NCBI RefSeq assembly: GCF_016765635.1
Contig: NZ_JAESVD010000019.1
Location: forward strand, 1-34,720
Origin: Shewanella schlegeliana
GTDB taxonomy: Bacteria > Pseudomonadota > Gammaproteobacteria > Enterobacterales > Shewanellaceae
DNA length: 34,720 nucleotides
Direction of reading: 5' to 3'
In this document: positions 23,373 through 33,141 of the stretch, one piece after another
Layout of the letters: each line of letters starts with the position of its first letter
Position numbering within the stretch: position 1 is the first letter of the stretch
The notes under the pieces: generated by a model
What the model was told of the DNA's origin: nothing
The model's database searches: none
The model's input: the letters and a program-made list of their open reading frames with translations, nothing else
Made by a program: the position numbers and the translations under genes

Positions 23373-25229
23373 TTATTCTGCGTCTCTTGGACCTTTACGG
23401 TGCGGCTTTCTGTCACCAGAAGGACGACGGTCACTACGCTCGCCACGATCACCAGCAGGCTTGCGTGGACGACGTGGTGGACGGCTATCGCCACCAGAAG
23501 TATTAGCAAAAGTTTCACCAGCCGCTTCACGGATGTTTAGTGGACGGCCACATACGCGCACTTTCTTAAGGTGCTGTAGTACTTCTTTTGGCATGCCATC
23601 TGGCAAATCAATTGCGGTTACTTGGTCGAACAGTTGGATCTGACCGATGTAACGGCTATCGATGTTTGCTTCGTTAGCTACGGCACCAACGATGTTACCT
23701 ACACCAACGCCATTGTCACGACCCACATCAATGATGTAGCGGCACATCTTAACATCTGGATTGTCCTTCAATGAATCCGCAGCACCTAGGTTTGCAGGTG
23801 TTGGGCGAGACTCACGACGTGGACGGTCGCTACGATCACGTGGACCACGGTCATTGCGGTCGTTACGGTCACGAGAGTTACGGTCATCACGGCTATCGCG
23901 TTGACGCTCGTTCATAGCTGGTAGCTGTAGTGGACGATCTTTCTGAACTTGTTGCAGTAATGCCGCAGCAAGAACGTCAGTGTCAACTTCTAACTCTTGA
24001 CAAAGTGTGGCAACAGCACCCTTCATGAAATCTAAGTCTTGCGCGATGATTTCAGAAATTTGCTCACCTAGACGAGATAGACGACGTTCAGTCACTGTCT
24101 CTGGGCTAGGGATATCCATTGGCGAAATACGGCTCTTAGTTGCACGCTCGATAGTGCGTAGCATACGCATTTCACGGTGTGTAACGAAAAGAATCGCCAT
24201 ACCTGTACGACCAGCACGGCCTGTACGACCAATACGGTGAACATAAGCTTCAGTATCGTAAGGGATATCGAAGTTAACTACGTGTCCAATACGCTCAACG
24301 TCAAGACCACGAGCCGCAACGTCAGTCGCGATGATTATATCTAGTTTGCCGCGCTTCAATTGGTCAACTGCACGCTCACGCGCTTGTTGGTTCATGTCAC
24401 CGTGTAGTGGAGACGATGCATAGCCACGTGCTTCTAGCTTTTCGGCTAGCTCAACACAGCTGTTACGTGTACGAACGAAGATAATGATACCTTCGGTCTT
24501 TTCAACTTCTAGAACACGGACAAGTGCTTCTAGCTTGTTGTGCTGTGATACTTGAACAAAACGTTGCTCGATAGTTTCAACAGTAGTATGAGTCGCAGCG
24601 ATGCTTACATGCTGAGGTTCATTTAGGTATTTGTTAGCAACACGCTTAATCTGCTCTGGCATAGTTGCAGAGAATAGCGCTAATTGGCGCGACTTAGGCG
24701 TGTGCTCAAGGATCCATTCGATGTCATCGATGAAGCCCATTTTTAGCATCTCATCGGCTTCGTCAAGAACCATTGATTTCAATGTTTCAAGCTTCAGTGT
24801 GCCACGACGCATATGGTCCATAACACGGCCTGGAGTACCTACGATGATCTGAGGACCACGACGCAAGGCATTTAACTGCTGATGCATGCTTTGTCCGCCA
24901 TAAATTGGCAGAACGTGTAGACCCTTCATAAATTTGGCGTAGCTAGCAAACGCTTCAGCAACCTGAACTGCAAGTTCACGTGTTGGCGCTAGTACTAAAA
25001 TTTGTGGAGCATTAGTATTTGGGTCGATGCTGTTTAGTAGAGGCAGTGCGAAAGCACCTGTTTTACCTGTACCGGTTTGCGCCTGACCTAAAATATCTTT
25101 ACCAGCCATAAGAGGCTCGATACTTGCTGCCTGGATTGGAGTTGGTTTTTCGTAACCTAACTCGTCAAGAGCACGCAACAAAGGCTCGGAAAGACCGAGT
25201 TCGCGGAAAGTTTTTTCACTGGATGACAT
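23373..25229 (-). CDS. deaD: DEAD-box ATP-dependent RNA helicase DeaD/CsdA
   Basis: 618 residues. Q motif region FRELGLSEPLL..PTPIQ, motif I AQTGTGKT (50-57), DEAD (156-159), SAT (187-189) and motif VI HRIGRTGRAGRTG. An Arg/Asp-rich linker with RDRNDRNDR repeats precedes the CsdA RNA-binding domain (KMCRYIIDVGRDNGVGVGNIVG...). The tail is very basic (PRRPRKPAGDRGERSDRR). It acts in ribosome assembly and RNA decay, mostly in the cold. The ATG at 25229 gives the family start MSSSEKTF with AAGG upstream; the ATG at 25259 would add ten residues. An ~230-bp leader precedes it, compatible with cold-shock leader control, but this is not shown. Confidence 0.95.
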   Translation of the reverse strand: MSSSEKTFRELGLSEPLLRALDELGYEKPTPIQAASIEPLMAGKDILGQAQTGTGKTGAFALPLLNSIDPNTNAPQILVLAPTRELAVQVAEAFASYAKFMKGLHVLPIYGGQSMHQQLNALRRGPQIIVGTPGRVMDHMRRGTLKLETLKSMVLDEADEMLKMGFIDDIEWILEHTPKSRQLALFSATMPEQIKRVANKYLNEPQHVSIAATHTTVETIEQRFVQVSQHNKLEALVRVLEVEKTEGIIIFVRTRNSCVELAEKLEARGYASSPLHGDMNQQARERAVDQLKRGKLDIIIATDVAARGLDVERIGHVVNFDIPYDTEAYVHRIGRTGRAGRTGMAILFVTHREMRMLRTIERATKSRISPMDIPSPETVTERRLSRLGEQISEIIAQDLDFMKGAVATLCQELEVDTDVLAAALLQQVQKDRPLQLPAMNERQRDSRDDRNSRDRNDRNDRGPRDRSDRPRRESRPTPANLGAADSLKDNPDVKMCRYIIDVGRDNGVGVGNIVGAVANEANIDSRYIGQIQLFDQVTAIDLPDGMPKEVLQHLKKVRVCGRPLNIREAAGETFANTSGGDSRPPRRPRKPAGDRGERSDRRPSGDRKPHRKGPRDAE

Positions 25230-25457
25230 GGGTTGTAGCCTTGTGGAATAGCAGAGCACAAAAAGTATGTGCTGATGTTTAATAGACAGAAAATCAACCC
25301 CGTGTCGACTTCCCGCACCGAAACATATCAGTAAGCCGACTAGTATAGCAGCTTACAATTGGTATTACCAATCAATCCTGAAGTTTTATCAGGTTTTAAA
25401 GCAAATTATAGGCCAAATAATGACTTGCGCTGGTTAAAAAACGACTAAACAGTATGT

Positions 25458-26426
25458 TTATTGCGGAGTTTTGAGTACTAAGCTGTCTATTTTTAGCAGT
25501 TGATAGGCAGATTCGCTAACCGCAGCGAGAAAGTTAACATCTACTTTATCCGCGGTGTCAGTCGGTTGGTGGTAATCCCTATGGATTGGTACGCCAAAAT
25601 AGAGCCAAGGTATGCCTGCTTGATGAAAAGGATAGTGATCGGAGGCGCGTAAAAAGTCGATAGAGATGACTGAACCATCGAAGGCTTTAGGCTGCTGAGT
25701 TCGAATGCAGATCTGGTTATCTTGCCTGATGGACTTTCGCATCTCAGAGAAAGAATCGAAACGCCTTGCTCCCTCAATATAGATGGCGCCAGTTCGATCG
25801 GGTCTGCCAATCATATCAAGGTTTATTACTAGCTCTACCTGCTCAATATTGGGCGTTGTGCTTGCAAGCTTAAGTGTATCAACGAGAGCGTATCCTCCGT
25901 AAAGCCCTGGTTCCTCTGCATCAGTAGCAACAAATAGCAGATTAACTTTGCTACCTTGGTCTTTCGCAAATTGGGCTAGTTGCAATAATCCAGCAATGCC
26001 CGAAGCATTATCATCGGCACCAGGGTAATAACGCCTGTCGCTACCTCCAAGATGATCATAGTGGGCGATGATGACGCGCCAACTTTGGGTTTCCTGTTCT
26101 GCAGGGAGCATTCCGACCATATTGATCCCCACTCTGTCACGGAATGAGCGTCGGTAGCTAAAAGGGTGTCGATATTGGTCTTGCCAGGGGAGGAGTCCGA
26201 CTTGTTCGAAGCGTTGCTGAAGAAATTCTCGGGTTAAGGCGGCACCCTCTGTTCCTGTTTTGCGTCCCTGTAAACGGGCCGAACTTAGGGCATGTAGATC
26301 GGCTGTAATGGTGGTAACGTCGGCCCAATAGATTGGCGGCTTCTTATCGCAGTTAGGGTGGCTTGCGCAAGAAGTCAGTAGCGAAGAGCCTAGTAAAGCC
26401 GTTGTTATTATCAGTAAACGCAGCAT
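25458..26426 (-). CDS. M28-family zinc aminopeptidase, lipoprotein
   Basis: 322 residues with a lipobox LLTSC (Cys20), so it is membrane-anchored and exported. Di-zinc ligands of M28 are visible: H122 and D124 in AHYDHLGG, the bridging Asp in GADDNASG (~137-143), E171/E172 in DAEEPG, D204 in NLDMIGR, and the last His in HRDYHQPTD. All catalytic residues are present. It probably trims peptides in the periplasm or at the membrane. AAGG lies 8 nt before the ATG. It sits about 90 bp behind the uvrA-linked small gene, and no convincing terminator was found between them. Confidence 0.9.
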   Translation of the reverse strand: MLRLLIITTALLGSSLLTSCASHPNCDKKPPIYWADVTTITADLHALSSARLQGRKTGTEGAALTREFLQQRFEQVGLLPWQDQYRHPFSYRRSFRDRVGINMVGMLPAEQETQSWRVIIAHYDHLGGSDRRYYPGADDNASGIAGLLQLAQFAKDQGSKVNLLFVATDAEEPGLYGGYALVDTLKLASTTPNIEQVELVINLDMIGRPDRTGAIYIEGARRFDSFSEMRKSIRQDNQICIRTQQPKAFDGSVISIDFLRASDHYPFHQAGIPWLYFGVPIHRDYHQPTDTADKVDVNFLAAVSESAYQLLKIDSLVLKTPQ

Positions 26427-26515
26427 CCATTTTGCCTTTTGCTATACCTTACGAATGATATTGAGCCTTTTAATGAGATTAGTGCCTAACTTCCTGTTTG
26501 GCGATTATCTTTTGC

Positions 26516-26821
26516 TTACCTTATACTCGCTTTCTGTTGAGTTGTAGGTTTGCTCTCTCTGAGTTTATAAACCGAAAGGCGCGAAAACAGTCGCTGTTTA
26601 GCCGTGACTTTGACCCGTGAGTCTTTTTTTAGATTACCAACAGCCACGCGAGCGATACTGCCATCGGGCAGAGCTATGGTACTTGACTCATCATCACTGC
26701 TAATCACTCTAGCCTTGACTGACTTACCGCTACCCATGAGGGGGTCGAATACGGCAATAAGCAGCAAGCCTAGCATCATGACTAGGCTTGTGCTTAAGAA
26801 GAGATTTCTGAAGTGCATCAA
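26516..26821 (-). CDS. Small membrane-anchored protein of unknown function behind uvrA
   Basis: 101 residues. A single N-terminal hydrophobic helix (~6-25) is followed by a short basic, beta-rich domain (KARVISSDDESSTIALPDGSI..., then VKVTAKQRLFSRLSVYKL). I do not recognise the family. The domain resembles small SH3/OB-like barrels only in general look. The start MMHF leaves the second Met as an alternative. It begins 14 bp after the uvrA stop on the same strand, so it is probably co-transcribed with uvrA. Confidence 0.7.
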   Translation of the reverse strand: MMHFRNLFLSTSLVMMLGLLLIAVFDPLMGSGKSVKARVISSDDESSTIALPDGSIARVAVGNLKKDSRVKVTAKQRLFSRLSVYKLRESKPTTQQKASIR

Positions 26822-26835
26822 CTCTCTAACTGGCT

Positions 26836-29679
26836 CTATGTATTACTTAACAGTGGCTTTAAGAAGCGTGCTGTATGAGATTCGGTATGCTCAGCTACCT
26901 CTTCAGGCGTGCCTGCAACCAAAATCGTACCACCACCAGAACCGCCCTCAGGGCCGAGATCGATAATCCAGTCTGCAGTCTTTATCACATCCAGATTATG
27001 CTCAATCACTACAATAGTGTTGCCGTGCGACTTGAGGCGATGCAATACATCCAATAATAGTTGGATATCAGCAAAATGCAGACCCGTTGTTGGCTCATCG
27101 AGAATGTACAGCGTCTTGCCGGTATCACGTTTCGATAGCTCTTTAGCGAGCTTCACGCGCTGGGCTTCACCGCCCGACAGGGTTGTGGCACTTTGACCCA
27201 AGCGGATATAGGACAAACCCACATCCATAAGGGTTTGCAACTTACGGGCAATAGCTGGGATAGCATCAAAGAAAGGTCTCGCTTCTTCAACGGTCATCTG
27301 CAGTACTTCGTGAATGTTCTTGCCCTTAAAGCGAACATCTAAGGTTTCGCGGTTATAGCGCTGACCTTTACAGCTGTCACAAGGTACGTATACATCGGGT
27401 AGAAAATGCATCTCTACCTTGATTAAACCATCGCCCTGACAAGCCTCACAGCGACCGCCTTTGACGTTAAATGAGAAACGCCCTGGCTGATAACCGCGAG
27501 TACGCGACTCTTGAGTCGCGGCAAACAGTTCACGAATTGGCGTGAAAATACCGGTATAGGTGGCTGGGTTTGAGCGCGGTGTACGACCAATTGGGCTCTG
27601 ATCGATATCGACCACCTTATCGCAATGGTCCATGCCGACCACTTTCTTATAAGGAGAAGGTTCATCAACTGTTGCACCGTTCAGTTGTATATGAGCAATC
27701 TTGTAGAAGGTGTCGTTGATAAGTGTGGACTTGCCAGAACCAGATACGCCAGTAATACAGGTGAACAAGCCCACAGGAATTTGCAGATCGACATCTTTAA
27801 GGTTGTTACCCGATGCGCCAAATAGCTCAATGAGCTTGTTTGGATCATATTGGCTACGCTCGGTCTTGATGTGAATTTGTTTCTCACCTGACAGGTATTG
27901 ACCAGTGATCGATTCTTTACAATCAAGCAGATCTTGCAAGGTCCCTTCACCGATAACTTGACCACCATGTACGCCGGCGCCAGGGCCGATATCGATAACG
28001 TGATCAGCCATGCGAATCGCGTCTTCATCGTGCTCAACCACGATAACTGTGTTACCTAAGTCGCGCAGATGAATAAGGGTTTGTAGTAAGCGCTCGTTAT
28101 CTCGCTGATGTAGACCAATAGAAGGTTCATCTAGGACGTACATGACGCCAACAAGGCCTGCGCCTATCTGGCTGGCGAGGCGAATACGCTGAGCTTCCCC
28201 ACCCGATAAAGTATCGGCAGAGCGTGAAAGGCTTAAGTAATTCAAGCCGACATTAACCAGGAAGCCAAGACGATCGCGCACCTCTTTTAAGATCTTGTCA
28301 GCAATTTGGGCACGCTGTCCCGTTAGCTCAAGGTGTTCAAAGTATTGTGCGGCCTCACCGATTGACCACTGGGTCAATACTGGTAGGTTAAGGTCTTCGA
28401 TAAAGACGTTACGGGCTTCTTCACGCAGACGAGAGCCACCACAGCTTTGGCAGGGCTGAGTGTTGATAAACTTAGTCAGCTCTTCACGGACGGCGTTTGA
28501 CTCTGTTTCGCGGTAGCGTCTGTCCATGTTGTTTAAGATCCCTTCGAAGGGATGGTTTCTCACCACAACATCGCCGCGATCGTTAATGTACTTAAACGCG
28601 ATGCTTTGATTGCCTGAGCCGTAAAGCACGATTTTACGTACTTCATCGCTAAGCTGCTCGAAGGGCTTTTCGATATCAAACTTGTAGTGATCCGCAAGCG
28701 AGGTCAGCATCTGGAAGTAATAGAAGTTACGTCTATCCCAGCCACGAATCGCGCCGCCAGCTAATGACAACTCGGTATTGGTGATCACCCGCTCAGGGTC
28801 GAAGAACTGCTGCACGCCAAGCCCATCACAGGTTTGGCAGGCACCCGCCGGGTTGTTAAAGGAGAAGATCCTCGGCTCAAGCTCGGCCATGGAGTAGCCA
28901 CACACTGGACAGGCGAAATTGGCTGAGAATACATGCTCCTCAGGCTTAGCCTTGCCTTCGACAGGCTCCATACTGGCAATTTTTGCTATACCACCCGATA
29001 GCTCGAGGGCAGTTTCAAATGACTCGGCTAAACGCTGCTTCATGTCTTCACGTACTTTAAAGCGATCAACCACTACTTCGATGGTGTGCTTAACGTGAAG
29101 GTCTAGCTCTGGCGGATCGCTTAAGTCACACACTTCACCATCGATACGGGCGCGAATATAACCCTGTGCAGACAGGCTTTCTAATAGTTTTACATGCTCG
29201 CCTTTACGGTTGTTAATGACCGGAGCCAATAGCATTTGACGGCTGCCATCAGGCAGTTCTAGCACCTTATCAACCATCTGGCTAATCGTCTGTGCCGCAA
29301 GAGGCTTACCGTGAGTCGGACAGCGAGGCTCGCCTACACGGGCAAACAGTAGTCTTAAATAATCGTAGATTTCGGTAATGGTACCCACGGTTGAGCGTGG
29401 GTTATGAGAAGTCGATTTTTGCTCGATAGAGATAGCCGGGCTTAATCCCTCAATATGATCAACATCAGGCTTTTCCATCAAACTTAAGAATTGACGCGCA
29501 TAGGCTGACAATGACTCGACATAACGTCGCTGCCCTTCTGCATAGAGAGTGTCAAATGCAAGAGAGGATTTGCCAGAACCCGATAGCCCTGTGATCACGA
29601 TAAGTTTGTCACGAGGAATAGTCAGGTTGATGTTTTTAAGATTGTGGGTACGAGCACCACGTACTTCAATATTTTCCAT
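26836..29679 (-). CDS. uvrA: Excinuclease ABC subunit A
   Basis: 947 residues, normal for UvrA. It carries two ABC ATPase modules: the first Walker A GLSGSGKSSL (~33-42), the second GVSGSGKSTL (~640s), and two LSGGEAQR signatures. Zinc modules are CPVC..CQTC (~255-285) and CEAC..CDSC (~745-770), with an extra CQSC pair near 410. It recognises damaged DNA in nucleotide-excision repair with UvrB. The ribosome site is weak. A LexA box 55 bp upstream predicts SOS induction. The small membrane gene follows closely. Confidence 0.98.
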   Translation of the reverse strand: MENIEVRGARTHNLKNINLTIPRDKLIVITGLSGSGKSSLAFDTLYAEGQRRYVESLSAYARQFLSLMEKPDVDHIEGLSPAISIEQKSTSHNPRSTVGTITEIYDYLRLLFARVGEPRCPTHGKPLAAQTISQMVDKVLELPDGSRQMLLAPVINNRKGEHVKLLESLSAQGYIRARIDGEVCDLSDPPELDLHVKHTIEVVVDRFKVREDMKQRLAESFETALELSGGIAKIASMEPVEGKAKPEEHVFSANFACPVCGYSMAELEPRIFSFNNPAGACQTCDGLGVQQFFDPERVITNTELSLAGGAIRGWDRRNFYYFQMLTSLADHYKFDIEKPFEQLSDEVRKIVLYGSGNQSIAFKYINDRGDVVVRNHPFEGILNNMDRRYRETESNAVREELTKFINTQPCQSCGGSRLREEARNVFIEDLNLPVLTQWSIGEAAQYFEHLELTGQRAQIADKILKEVRDRLGFLVNVGLNYLSLSRSADTLSGGEAQRIRLASQIGAGLVGVMYVLDEPSIGLHQRDNERLLQTLIHLRDLGNTVIVVEHDEDAIRMADHVIDIGPGAGVHGGQVIGEGTLQDLLDCKESITGQYLSGEKQIHIKTERSQYDPNKLIELFGASGNNLKDVDLQIPVGLFTCITGVSGSGKSTLINDTFYKIAHIQLNGATVDEPSPYKKVVGMDHCDKVVDIDQSPIGRTPRSNPATYTGIFTPIRELFAATQESRTRGYQPGRFSFNVKGGRCEACQGDGLIKVEMHFLPDVYVPCDSCKGQRYNRETLDVRFKGKNIHEVLQMTVEEARPFFDAIPAIARKLQTLMDVGLSYIRLGQSATTLSGGEAQRVKLAKELSKRDTGKTLYILDEPTTGLHFADIQLLLDVLHRLKSHGNTIVVIEHNLDVIKTADWIIDLGPEGGSGGGTILVAGTPEEVAEHTESHTARFLKPLLSNT

Positions 29680-29733
29680 CTAGCGTTCAGATCTCAAAGC
29701 CGAAAAAAGTGGTTAAGTATCTCACAAATTTGC

Positions 29734-29749
29734 CTGTGGAAATAGACAG
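29734..29749 (-). promoter_or_regulatory. LexA (SOS) box upstream of uvrA
   Basis: CTGT, eight bases (GGAAATAG), ACAG: the full half-site pair at the standard spacing, 55 bp before the uvrA ATG. uvrA is a classic SOS gene in gammaproteobacteria. Confidence 0.85.
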
Positions 29750-29944
29750 AACTGGCTATCAATTGTAGGACGAAATTAAGATTTTGCATTGCGCTAGTGC
29801 TTGAGGCCCTTGATATTGGGGCTTTGAGAGTCAGTAAATTAAAACGTGACTCAAATATACACCTTTTACTTTTACCTTTGGGTTATTGAAAAACTTCATG
29901 ATAAACTGCGCGACCTAATTTTAAGTTCATAGAGCAGGGCGGGC

Positions 29945-31312
29945 ATGGCCAACCAGGGACTATCCAAGACTGAAAAAAAAGTCGCGTTTTCATTAGCCAG
30001 TGTGTTTGGGCTACGCATGATGGGCTTGTTTATGATCATGCCAGTGTTTGCGCTTTACGGACAGCATCTAGAAGGTTTTTCGCCTTTATGGGTGGGTATC
30101 GCCATTGGTGCATATGGCTTAACCCAAGCGATTCTGCAGATCCCTATGGGGATCTTATCTGATAAATTTGGCCGTAAGCCAATCATTCTCACAGGATTAC
30201 TGATTTTTGCCTTAGGCAGTTTAGTGGCGGCCAATGCAGAGACTATTTATGGCGTAGTGGCAGGACGAGCATTGCAAGGCATGGGCGCAATTGCCGCCGC
30301 GGTGTTAGCACTTGCAGCCGATCTTACTCGTGATGAACAGCGTACCAAAGTGATGGCGATTATCGGTATGTGTATCGGTTTCTCGTTCGCACTGTCGCTA
30401 TTGGTCGGTCCGATTGTGGCCCAGCAGTTGGGCTTATCGGGTCTATTTATGATGACAGCAGGACTCGCCATTTTAGGCATGCTGATCGTACAGCTGTTAG
30501 TGCCGACTCCAGTCGGTCAGGCCCCAAAGGGGGATACGGTTGCCGCGCCAGAAAAGCTAAAGCGCATGTTATTCGATCCTCAGCTGTTTAGACTCGATGC
30601 AGGCATTTTCATCTTGCACTTAGTGCTAACAGCAGTATTTGTGGCACTACCACTGGATTTAGTGGATGCAGGTCTAGCCAAAGAGAAGCATTGGATGCTC
30701 TACTTCCCTGCCTTTATGGGAGCGTTTTTCTTAATGGTGCCACTGATTATTATTGGAGTTAAACGCAATAATACTAAAGGTATGTTTCAGGTTGCACTTA
30801 TCATCATGATGGCCGCACTGGGGTCGATGGCGATGTTTGCCGATAATTTAGTGGTGTTGAGCATTGCTGTTGTCTTGTTCTTTACAGGCTTTAACTACCT
30901 AGAGGCATCACTTCCTAGCCTAATTGCTAAGTTTTGCCCGGTGGGCGATAAAGGTTCGGCGATGGGCGTTTATTCGACCAGTCAATTTTTAGGTGCGTTT
31001 TGTGGTGGTTTATTGGGTGGTGGCGCTTATCAATTGGTCGGTGCATCAGGGGTATTTGCGGTCGCATTAGGTTTAATGTGTCTGTGGTTTTTATTGACCT
31101 TCGGCATGAAAAATCCTGTGCTACTCAAGAGTTACACTTTAGAAGCGAATGTGACCGATAAACAGAGCGCAGTGACCATGGCGACTGAGTTGTCAGCGTT
31201 AGCGGGCGTGTCAGAAGCTATCGTTGTCCTCGAAGAGAAAGTGGCTTATTTAAAAGTAGATGACCATTTCGATTTGAGAGAAGCCAGAGCTGTGTTACGC
31301 TCTGTCGATTAG
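29945..31312 (+). CDS. MFS transporter with C-terminal YAM-like domain (YajR-like)
   Basis: 455 residues, almost exactly the E. coli YajR length. Twelve membrane helices, motif A GILSDKFGRKP (69-79) after TM2, and motif B-like GRALQGMGAI (~107-116). After the last helix a ~65-residue soluble domain (LLKSYTLEANVTDKQ... LKVDDHFDLREARAVLRS) has the beta-alpha-beta-beta-alpha-beta look of the YajR YAM domain. It is a proton-driven drug-efflux-type permease with unknown substrate. It lies between divergent uvrA and co-directional ssb (32 bp gap). Confidence 0.9.
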   Translation: MANQGLSKTEKKVAFSLASVFGLRMMGLFMIMPVFALYGQHLEGFSPLWVGIAIGAYGLTQAILQIPMGILSDKFGRKPIILTGLLIFALGSLVAANAETIYGVVAGRALQGMGAIAAAVLALAADLTRDEQRTKVMAIIGMCIGFSFALSLLVGPIVAQQLGLSGLFMMTAGLAILGMLIVQLLVPTPVGQAPKGDTVAAPEKLKRMLFDPQLFRLDAGIFILHLVLTAVFVALPLDLVDAGLAKEKHWMLYFPAFMGAFFLMVPLIIIGVKRNNTKGMFQVALIIMMAALGSMAMFADNLVVLSIAVVLFFTGFNYLEASLPSLIAKFCPVGDKGSAMGVYSTSQFLGAFCGGLLGGGAYQLVGASGVFAVALGLMCLWFLLTFGMKNPVLLKSYTLEANVTDKQSAVTMATELSALAGVSEAIVVLEEKVAYLKVDDHFDLREARAVLRSVD

Positions 31313-31344
31313 TAAAAATTTAATATACGTTCCAGGAGATTTCA

Positions 31345-32007
31345 ATGGCTAGTCGTGGTGTCAATAAAGTAATTTTGGTCGGTAATTTAGGGCAAGATCC
31401 TGAAGTACGTTACATGCCTAACGGCAATGCCGTAGCCAATATTACCGTGGCGACAAGTGAGTCTTGGAAAGACCAACAAGGTCAGCAGCAAGAGCGTACT
31501 GAATGGCACCGTGTTGTGATGTTCGGCAAACTAGCTGAAATCACTGGTGAGTATTTACGTAAAGGCTCTCAAGTTTACCTTGAAGGCAAGCTACAGACTC
31601 GTAAGTGGAAAGACCAAAGTGGTCAAGATCGTTACAGCACTGAAGTGGTTGTCGATCAAGGCGGCAGCATGCAGATGCTAGGTAGCCGTAACCAAAATGC
31701 TGGCGCGCCTGCACAGGGTGGCAACCAGAACTATGGTCAGCAGCAACAGCAAGGTGGCTACGGTCAGCAACAGCAGCCTCAACAGCAGAGCAGCTATCAG
31801 CCTAAGCCACAAGCTCCGGCTCAACAAGGTGGTTACCAACAGCAACCACAGCAACAGCAGCAAGCACCTCAACAAGGTGGTTATGCACCAAAGCCACAAT
31901 CTGCACCAGCTCCGCAGCAAGCGCCACAACAGCGCCCAGCGCCACAGCCTCAGCAGAACTTCACTCCAGATTTGGATGATGGTTGGGACGACGATATCCC
32001 GTTTTAG
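31345..32007 (+). CDS. ssb: Single-stranded DNA-binding protein
   Basis: 220 residues, longer than E. coli SSB (178). The OB fold at 1-110 (MASRGVNKVILVGNLGQDPEVRY, then EWHRVVMFGKLAEI) binds ssDNA as a tetramer. A long Gln/Pro/Gly linker (~112-205) contains several GGY repeats. The acidic tip DDGWDDDIPF recruits repair and replication partners. AGGAG precedes the ATG. A strong terminator follows. Confidence 0.98.
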   Translation: MASRGVNKVILVGNLGQDPEVRYMPNGNAVANITVATSESWKDQQGQQQERTEWHRVVMFGKLAEITGEYLRKGSQVYLEGKLQTRKWKDQSGQDRYSTEVVVDQGGSMQMLGSRNQNAGAPAQGGNQNYGQQQQQGGYGQQQQPQQQSSYQPKPQAPAQQGGYQQQPQQQQQAPQQGGYAPKPQSAPAPQQAPQQRPAPQPQQNFTPDLDDGWDDDIPF

Positions 32008-32053
32008 GACATGTATAAATTAAAAGTGTCAAAATAGGCACCTAATAATGATG

Positions 32054-32080
32054 AAACCCAGCAGAAATGCTGGGTTTTTT
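32054..32080 (+). terminator. Rho-independent terminator of ssb
   Basis: AAACCCAGCA, a GAAA tetraloop, TGCTGGGTTT and further T. Confidence 0.95.
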
Positions 32081-33141
32081 ATAGATTTTTATTCGCTATT
32101 TAATCTAATCCTTTGCAAAGTTAGCCTAAAGATGCCTTTTGAAAAATATAGATGAAAGAACTACGTCTTTATTCTATTTTTGATGCTTTGGTGGTAATAA
32201 CTCTAGTTTTGAGCATAAAACTGATTGAATAGCTGCTAGTGTAGAAAATCAATAAATAAGCAAGTGTGAGATAGGATTGCTAGCGGTTGCTATCCGATTT
32301 TAAAATGGCGGCATATTAAGGTCAAAGGTGAACTGTATAATCAGTTAAAATATATTTGAATATAGAATGAGCTTCAAGATAGAGCGAGCAAGTTAGGCTA
32401 TTGTTGCTAATAACGGAACATTAGGCACGTATAAGCACTGCTTGTTTGTGAGAGCTGTAAGTAGGCCATTTTGATAAATATTAGGTGACTATAATGAGAA
32501 AAAGATCTACCTATCAATAGATCATTTACGATCACCCCTTAGCTTGCCATTGGACTAAATATTGGTGGAGCCAATTCAATTCCATCTGCGATAGCATATA
32601 GACGCTAATGGTTAACCCCTAGGTCAGACTAAAGTCGTTTTCGACTTATTTCTCTACTCATCATGTGGTTAATTATTCGTTGCTGCAAAATATGAGCTTG
32701 TTTTGACACTTGATACTCAGGGCATCATTTCAATGCTAGTGCAGCATCGAGTATTGCAGCTTAGGTGTACAAGAAATCCATGGAGAAACTCTAATCACTA
32801 TTTTTGTTTGCGCGCATTTTCTATGTCGCGAATTTAAAGAAAGAGGAGCGTCAGAGCAAACGGTAAATATCAAAATGCACCAGAAGATAGTCAAATAACA
32901 AGCTTACAAATTTTCAATAAATTGCTGAAGAGAAAGCTCTTTGCCTGTTAATCCTGTTTGTTTTTTGTGGTTTTATATTTTGTTATATTGTGTTTTTATG
33001 GGGGTTTACTTTGTTGTCTCCGTTTGTGCTGGTTGTGTTATCTGTTTTGCGTGGCTGTAGGTGTCGGTTGCCAAACTAGCGCTTAATTTGGTTAGGAATG
33101 AATTTAGTGCGAAGAGTCGTTTATTTCAAGGAGTGATTTTA
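32081..33141. other. Long AT-rich non-coding region before the CsgD-like gene
   Basis: About 1,060 bp with no credible ORF on either strand. I see one small tetraloop hairpin (aagtcg-tttt-cgactt, 32632-32647) without a T-run, and a T-rich segment near 32950-33000 that may hold the promoter of the next gene (not resolved). Such long leaders are usual for csgD-type master regulators. Confidence 0.6.

Noticed and set aside
32081..33141. c-di-GMP (GEMM) riboswitch before the CsgD-like gene
   Set aside because: The conserved GEMM core segments were looked for by eye and not found.
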